NCBI RefSeq assembly: GCF_900637295.1
Contig: NZ_LR134363.1
Coordinates: 3,038,001-3,102,000 of the forward strand
DNA: 64,000 bases
From: Actinomyces slackii
Lineage (GTDB): Bacteria > Actinomycetota > Actinomycetes > Actinomycetales > Actinomycetaceae
Direction of reading: 5' to 3'
Made by a program: the position numbers and the translations under genes. Each line of letters starts with the position of its first letter. Positions within the stretch are counted from its first letter, which is position 1. Positions 62,157 to 64,000 of the stretch are shown in pieces. The notes beneath the pieces were generated by a model, which did no database searches, was not told where the DNA came from, and worked only from the letters and a program-made list of their open reading frames with translations.

Positions 62157-63461
62157 CTACTGCCCGCCGCCGATGGTCAGGCGCGGGGTGCCCGCCCAGG
62201 CGGCCGGGTCGGTGGCGCGGCGGCCGTCGAGCAGCAGGCGGATCCCCGGCAGGTCCTGGGGGCCGAGCTCGCGGTACTCGGGGTGGTCGGCCTGGACGAT
62301 GGCCGCGTCGACCTGCTCGCCCAGCCGGTAGGGGGTCCAGCCGAATCCCTCCAGCTCCTCGTCGGTGTACATCGGGTCGTGGACCGCGACCTCGGCGCCG
62401 GCGGCGCGCAGTGCCTCCACGGTGGGGAAGACCCCGGAGAAGGCGGTCTCCTTGACGCCCCCGCGGTAGGCGGCGCCCAGCACGGCCACCCGCAGGCCCT
62501 CCAGGGAGCCCAGGACCTCAACGGCGCGATCGACCACGTACTGGGGCATGGTGGCGTTGAAGCTCCGGGCGGTGCGCACCACGGAGGCCTCGGGGTCCGT
62601 GGACAGGTAGAGGCGCGGGTAGACGGGGATGCAGTGGCCCCCCACGGCGATGCCGGGGCGGTGGATGTGGGAGTAGGGCTGGGAGTTGCAGGCCTCGATG
62701 ACGCGCTCCACATCGAAGCCGGCCTTGTCCGCGTAGACGGCGAACTGGTTGGCCAGGCCGATGTTGACATCGCGGTAGGTGGTCTCGGCGAGCTTGGCCA
62801 TCTCGGCGGCCTCGGCGCTGCCCATGTCCCACACGCCGTTGGGGCGGGGCAGGTCGTCGCGCTCGTCGAAGTCCAGGACCTGCTCGTAGAACTCGATGCC
62901 GGCGCGCGTGCCGGCATCGCTCAGGCCGCCCACGAGCTTGGGGTAGCGGCGCAGGTCGGCGAAGACCCTGCCGGTCAGCACGCGCTCGGGGCTGAAGACC
63001 AGGTGGAAGTCGGTGCCCTCGGCAAGGCCCGAGATCCTCTCGATCATGGGCTTCCAGCGGCCGCGCAGCGTGCCCACAGGCAGGGTGGTCTCGTAGGAGA
63101 TCAGGGTGCCCGGGCTCAGGTGCTCCGACAGGGAGGCGGTGGCGGCATCCATCCAGGCGAAGTCCGGCTCCCAGGTGGCGTCGTCGACGAAGAGCGGGAC
63201 CACCAGCACGATGGCCTGGGCGCCCGGGATGGCCTCGGCATAGTCGGTGGTCGCCCTCAGGGCGCCGTTGCCTGTGGCCGGGCTCAGAGCGGCGAGCTTC
63301 TCAGCCAGGTGGGCCTCGCCCGGGAAGGGCTCGACTCCCGCGTTGACGGCCTCGACGGTGGCGGGGTTGACGTCGACCCCGATGACCTCGTGGCCCTTCT
63401 CCGCGTACTGGACGGCCAGGGGCAGACCGATTTTCCCCAGGGCGACGACGGCGATGCGCAT
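62157..63461 (-). CDS. Nucleotide-sugar dehydrogenase (UDP-ManNAc/UDP-GalNAc dehydrogenase type)
   Basis: The 434-residue protein belongs to the UDP-glucose/UDP-ManNAc dehydrogenase family, which oxidises C6 of a UDP-sugar to the uronic acid with two NAD. It has the Rossmann start MRIAVVALGKIGLPLA, VFSPERVLTGRVFADL near 155, and the catalytic-Cys block GGHCIPVYP near 272-280. The GGHCIP form is typical of the WecC/WbpA/TviB branch rather than UDP-glucose dehydrogenase, so UDP-ManNAcA or UDP-GalNAcA is the likely product. The start at ATG 63461 has GGAAGGGA upstream. The exact substrate cannot be read from sequence. Confidence 0.93.
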   Translation of the reverse strand: MRIAVVALGKIGLPLAVQYAEKGHEVIGVDVNPATVEAVNAGVEPFPGEAHLAEKLAALSPATGNGALRATTDYAEAIPGAQAIVLVVPLFVDDATWEPDFAWMDAATASLSEHLSPGTLISYETTLPVGTLRGRWKPMIERISGLAEGTDFHLVFSPERVLTGRVFADLRRYPKLVGGLSDAGTRAGIEFYEQVLDFDERDDLPRPNGVWDMGSAEAAEMAKLAETTYRDVNIGLANQFAVYADKAGFDVERVIEACNSQPYSHIHRPGIAVGGHCIPVYPRLYLSTDPEASVVRTARSFNATMPQYVVDRAVEVLGSLEGLRVAVLGAAYRGGVKETAFSGVFPTVEALRAAGAEVAVHDPMYTDEELEGFGWTPYRLGEQVDAAIVQADHPEYRELGPQDLPGIRLLLDGRRATDPAAWAGTPRLTIGGGQ

Positions 63462-63782
63462 ATGCGTTCCCTTCCTCAGACACTGCGTCAGCGCCAAGGA
63501 TAGCCGCAGCCCGAGCCATCCGTGACCCCGTCCCGGATCACCCGGGCCGGGCGTCATTGCCACGCGCCGGGCCGTGCGCGAGCGCGGCATCGCCCGAGCG
63601 CCCGGTGGGCGCCGGGGCGCGGGTTGATCGGCTTAGCGGCCGCGGACTTAACCCCAGATCGCCCGGTGGGTGCCGGGCACGGGGCAGAAAAAGGCCCGGC
63701 CCCCGAAAGGGGCCGGGCCGTGGGCACGGGGGCAGGGCTCAGGAGCCTGGGCGCTTTGGGCCCGAGCACGTGGACCGAGCGC
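63462..63782. other. Intergenic region upstream of dehydrogenase
   Basis: This 321-base region carries the terminator of the right-edge gene (63688-63719). It also has a 17-base direct repeat with one mismatch (63600-63616 and 63661-63677). The dehydrogenase promoter must lie here, but I see no clear hexamer pair. A long minus-strand frame crossing it is a shadow of the right-edge gene. Confidence 0.5.
63688..63719 (-). terminator. Intrinsic terminator with T-run, right-edge gene
   Basis: A perfect 11-base stem (63693-63703 with 63709-63719) closes a 5-base loop. On the minus strand it is followed by TTTTT, a classical rho-independent terminator and the only one here with a T-run. Confidence 0.9.
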
Positions 63783-64000
63783 TCACCTGCGGGCCGCGCG
63801 GCGCTCCAGGACCGCGCTGCGCAGCAGGCCGGCCACCGCCCTGCCGGTGGCGGCCAGGGAGCGGTTGTCCTCGACCCACTGGTGGAGGCGCTCGGCGCGG
63901 CCGGGCTCGCCCGGGCCGGCCTCCAGTGCCCGGCACATGGCCGCGGCCACGGCGGTGGGCTCATGGTCGCTGGTCCAGCCCAGGTCGTGGGCCTCGACAT
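63783..64000 (-). CDS. C-terminal fragment of probable glycosyltransferase (5' end beyond right edge)
   Basis: The last 71 codons of a minus-strand gene end at the TGA at 63783-63785. The product (DLGWTSDHEPTAVAAAMCRA, then a helical Arg/Glu/Leu-rich end) resembles the C-terminal helix region of GT4 enzymes, where a per-position helper segment is followed by a basic tail. I prefer this frame to a longer overlapping open frame, because its codon third positions are strongly GC-biased and it stops just before the terminator. The family is a guess from such a short end. Confidence 0.55.
   Translation of the reverse strand, partial: VEAHDLGWTSDHEPTAVAAAMCRALEAGPGEPGRAERLHQWVEDNRSLAATGRAVAGLLRSAVLERRAARR

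Noticed and set aside
63554-64000. 148-codon minus-strand frame at the right edge
   Set aside because: It crosses the T-run terminator, and its product is Pro/Ala/Arg/Ser shadow-like; the other frame ending at 63783 stops properly before the terminator.

Overview
The window looks like a chromosomal segment of a very high-GC actinobacterium, most likely an Actinomycetaceae member (Actinomyces or a close relative). The evidence is a WhiB regulator next to a very large GT2 membrane protein and a DUF5719 protein, a TIGR03089 protein (an actinobacteria-restricted family), an RmlC-RmlD fusion, frequent GTG starts and many ATGA/GTGA start-stop overlaps. The genus is inferred, not shown. I see no rRNA, tRNA, CRISPR array, transposase or replication origin. 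Almost the whole window is one cell-surface polysaccharide locus of about 40 genes.

Left part (1-9.6 kb): a translationally coupled minus-strand operon, whiB - giant GT2 - DUF5719 (cut by the left edge), then TIGR03089, manA and rmlA. A GT2/DUF2304 pair follows.

Lic region (10.0-17.3 kb, plus strand): a complete phosphocholine-decoration operon. It holds a LicC-LicA fusion with an N-terminal winged-helix domain, a LicB-like permease and two tandem LicD transferases, followed by a Wzx-type flippase and a GT4. At 33.7-36.4 kb the same locus encodes a secreted two-domain murein hydrolase (amidase plus glucosaminidase) with eight 20-residue choline-binding-type repeats. Together these form a pneumococcus-like arrangement: one set of genes makes the ligand and another binds it.

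Middle (17.2-37.8 kb): a DUF2142 protein, rmlC-rmlD, several glycosyltransferases and a Wzm/Wzt ABC exporter whose ATPase carries a C-terminal cargo-type domain. The hydrolase and rmlB complete this part, and rmlA, rmlCD and rmlB together give the whole dTDP-L-rhamnose pathway. Inserted between glycosyltransferases at about 25.2-29.0 kb is a cassette unlike its surroundings: two tiny overlapping genes and a 1060-residue NB-ARC/TPR (STAND) ATPase, a plausible defence module.

Right part (37.9-64 kb): four paralogous DUF6541 polytopic membrane proteins that share candidate catalytic motifs, many GT4/GT2 enzymes, an MsbA-like ABC flippase, a second MOP flippase, an asparagine-synthetase-like amidotransferase without the glutaminase cysteine, and a nucleotide-sugar dehydrogenase. 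A further gene, probably the end of a glycosyltransferase, is cut by the right edge.

Inferred overall function: synthesis, export and decoration of rhamnose-containing, phosphocholine-substituted and possibly amidated-uronate-containing surface glycans. No LytR-CpsA-Psr ligase and no obvious Wzy polymerase is in the window.
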